Source: Domibacillus indicus (GTDB lineage: Bacteria > Bacillota > Bacilli > Bacillales > Domibacillaceae). Taken from it: DNA of 64,000 bases. The notes under the pieces are model-generated. The model saw only the letters and a list, made by a program, of their open reading frames with translations. It searched no databases and was not told the origin of the DNA. The stretch spans positions 538,762 through 602,761 of the forward strand of contig NZ_LAJB01000003.1 in assembly GCF_000970685.1 (NCBI RefSeq), in the 5' to 3' direction. This document shows, one piece after another, positions 62,717 through 64,000 of the stretch. Position numbers and translations under genes: made by a program. Each line of letters begins with the position of its first letter. The first letter of the stretch is position 1.

Positions 62717-63811
62717 TTGACGAGTAAACTTTGGTTTCAAACGGGGGTCGGCATTCTGCTGGCAATGCTGATTATCTTTATGTTTCAGCAAATTCAGGAG
62801 GTGTTCAATCCGCTCGTTATTATTGCAAAAACAATTTTTCTCCCGCTTTTAATCGGCGGGGTGCTTTTCTATTTAACGCGCCCGCTTCTTCACTTTCTTG
62901 AAAAGAGAAAGCTCCCGCGCTGGGCATCCATTGTTTTCGTGCTTGTTGTTGTCGTGGCTGCTTTTTGGCTTATTTATGCGATGATTGCTCCTGTTATCAG
63001 CAGCCAGGCCGGTTCTTTAGCGAAAAACACACCGCAAATGATCCAGCAGGGCGAAAAATGGGTAGATTACTTGCTGAGCCACCGGGATGACCTGCCGCCT
63101 CAGGCTCAGGAATCCGTTGAAAATGCAATTAATAATGTTTCTAACAACCTGAATGAATGGACGGTCGGATTTGGGTCCTGGCTGTTAACGTTCCTTCAAA
63201 ACTTTTTCCAGGGATTGTTCCTGCTAGTCTTAGCGCCATTTTTCCTTGTATACATGCTGAAGGATCATGAAAAATTCGCACCGTTTATTGCGGGCTTTTT
63301 CCATGGAGAACGCAGATCCTGGATCCGCAAAACGCTGCATGACCTGGATGTAACGCTCCGTTCCTATATTCAGGGACAGCTGTTAGTCAGCTTTCTTGTC
63401 GGTATCATGCTGTTAATCGGCTACTTAATTATCGGACTCGATTATGCGCTGCTATTGGCGCTGTTTGGGATGATCACGAACGTTATTCCGTTCCTCGGCC
63501 CGTATTTGGCCGTTGTGCCGGCTATGTTTATCGCCCTTCTGCAGGAGCCGCAGATGGCACTGTATGTAGCGGTCATTATGCTGATCGCCCAGCAGATTGA
63601 AAGCAATTTTATTTCACCGAATGTCATGGGAAAAGCACTCGATATTCATCCCCTCACCGTTATTACAGTGATTCTCGCTGCCGGCAACATCGCCGGGATC
63701 TGGGGCGTTATTTTAGCTATTCCATTTTACGGAATTGTCAAAACTATAGCTTCAAACTTATACCAAAAGCGCAAAGAAATCCGTAAAGCTGCCGGGAAAG
63801 AAATTGATTAA
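62717..63811 (+). CDS. AI-2E family transporter (PerM type)
   Basis: A 364-residue protein with about eight helices and a central soluble segment (residues about 75-140), typical of the AI-2E/PerM family, with the signature FGMITNVIPFLGPYLAVVP and QQIESNFISPNVMGKALDIHP. Members include autoinducer and ion exporters; I infer no substrate. The TTG at 62717 is preferred because AAAGGA lies upstream and the TATAAT at 62669 leaves no leader for the ATG at 62681. Confidence 0.82.
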   Translation: MTSKLWFQTGVGILLAMLIIFMFQQIQEVFNPLVIIAKTIFLPLLIGGVLFYLTRPLLHFLEKRKLPRWASIVFVLVVVVAAFWLIYAMIAPVISSQAGSLAKNTPQMIQQGEKWVDYLLSHRDDLPPQAQESVENAINNVSNNLNEWTVGFGSWLLTFLQNFFQGLFLLVLAPFFLVYMLKDHEKFAPFIAGFFHGERRSWIRKTLHDLDVTLRSYIQGQLLVSFLVGIMLLIGYLIIGLDYALLLALFGMITNVIPFLGPYLAVVPAMFIALLQEPQMALYVAVIMLIAQQIESNFISPNVMGKALDIHPLTVITVILAAGNIAGIWGVILAIPFYGIVKTIASNLYQKRKEIRKAAGKEID

Positions 63812-63842
63812 ACAAAAAAAAACGCCTCTTATGAAGCGGTTT
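63812..63842 (+). terminator. Remnant terminator after the AI-2E gene
   Basis: A run of A then AACGCCTC / AAGCGGTT imperfect hairpin directly abutting the MITE. The T tract expected after it is missing because the element begins there. Confidence 0.55.
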
Positions 63843-63991
63843 GAGAGTGTAGACAAAGTTAGAACGCAGGCTGATTGAAAACGCCTGTCTTTCCAGAAAC
63901 GCCGCCGGCTGGGAAGCGGAGTGACCTTTTGGGGTCATGAGCATTCACAGCCGGCAAGTGACGCCGAAAGCGGGCGTTTGTCAACAGCCTG
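63842..63991 (-). mobile_element. 150-bp MITE-like element, copy 2
   Basis: Inverted copy of the element at 53975-54124, same length and about 5 differences by eye, all but one in the half near the TTTGTCTACA end. It starts at the hairpin after the AI-2E gene. The right flank (63992-64000) is too short to show a hairpin duplicate. Confidence 0.85.
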
Positions 63992-64000
63992 GGGCCCGGA

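Noticed and set aside
63744..63944. Open frame reading into the MITE on the minus strand
   Set aside because: It overlaps the 3-prime end of the AI-2E gene and the element; no start signal.

Overview
The window is a contiguous chromosomal stretch of a low- to medium-GC, endospore-forming member of the Bacillaceae. The evidence is gene content and order: spoIIQ-spoIID-murA-ywzB-atp operon-upp-glyA-ywlG-rpiB-ywlE-mntP-ywlC-spoIIR-prmC-prfA-tdk-rpmE-rho-glpX-murZ-tal-fbaA-spo0F-ywjG-pyrG-rpoE, then a fatty-acid oxidation block, argS-ywiB-speB-speE-pbpG-ywhD-ywhC-ywfO-rsfA-lipL-hemQ-cwlJ-gerQ-ywdK-ywdI-ung-pdxK. This is the order known from Bacillus subtilis, with some losses and insertions. A bacillithiol deacetylase (bshB2) also fits a Bacillaceae host. 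The ATP synthase c subunit has the glycine-type helix of neutralophiles. I cannot name the species.

Layout. Positions 1-3605 carry sporulation engulfment genes (spoIIQ, spoIID), a VanZ-like protein and the first MurA. Positions 3768-11156 hold a complete F1Fo ATP synthase operon on the minus strand (atpZ-I-B-E-F-H-A-G-D-C). Positions 11414-18280 carry cell-wall precursor, pyrimidine salvage, one-carbon and phospho-arginine genes, with a chemoreceptor wedged between rpiB and ywlE. Positions 18540-29512 are core housekeeping genes (tRNA t6A, release factor and its methylase, thymidine kinase, Rho, gluconeogenesis and glycolysis, second MurA, Spo0F). Positions 29678-34324 hold ywjG, pyrG, rpoE and a sigma-B type stress protein. 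Positions 34343-40198 are a TetR regulator plus an operon for fatty-acid beta-oxidation. Positions 40822-53949 carry argS, polyamine synthesis, a sporulation penicillin-binding protein, lipoylation, coproheme decarboxylase and the spore germination pair cwlJ-gerQ. Positions 53975-64000 hold DNA repair, vitamin B6, bacillithiol, isoleucine and transport genes.

Regulation is unusually readable. I find good matches for sigma-F promoters (spoIIR, rsfA, weaker spoIIQ), a sigma-G-like promoter (pbpG), sigma-E (spoIID), sigma-H (spo0F), two sigma-B promoters in front of two general-stress proteins, a strong sigma-A promoter for the atp operon, a FadR-type operator in the fadF promoter, and a pyrG leader that appears to keep the CTP-sensing reiterative-transcription attenuator. 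Most gene ends carry clear Rho-independent terminators.

The main accessory material is repetitive DNA. Two 150-bp near-identical inverted copies of a MITE-like element lie at 53975-54124 and 63842-63991. Two copies of a larger, degenerate intergenic element lie at about 40333-40792 and 52479-52970. At least two of these insertions sit exactly at transcription terminators, with the terminator hairpin present on both sides. I saw no CRISPR, prophage, rRNA, tRNA, toxin-antitoxin, secondary-metabolite or defence cluster. The nearest thing to an undescribed system is this terminator-targeting repeat family, followed by the structured spacer inside the atp operon.
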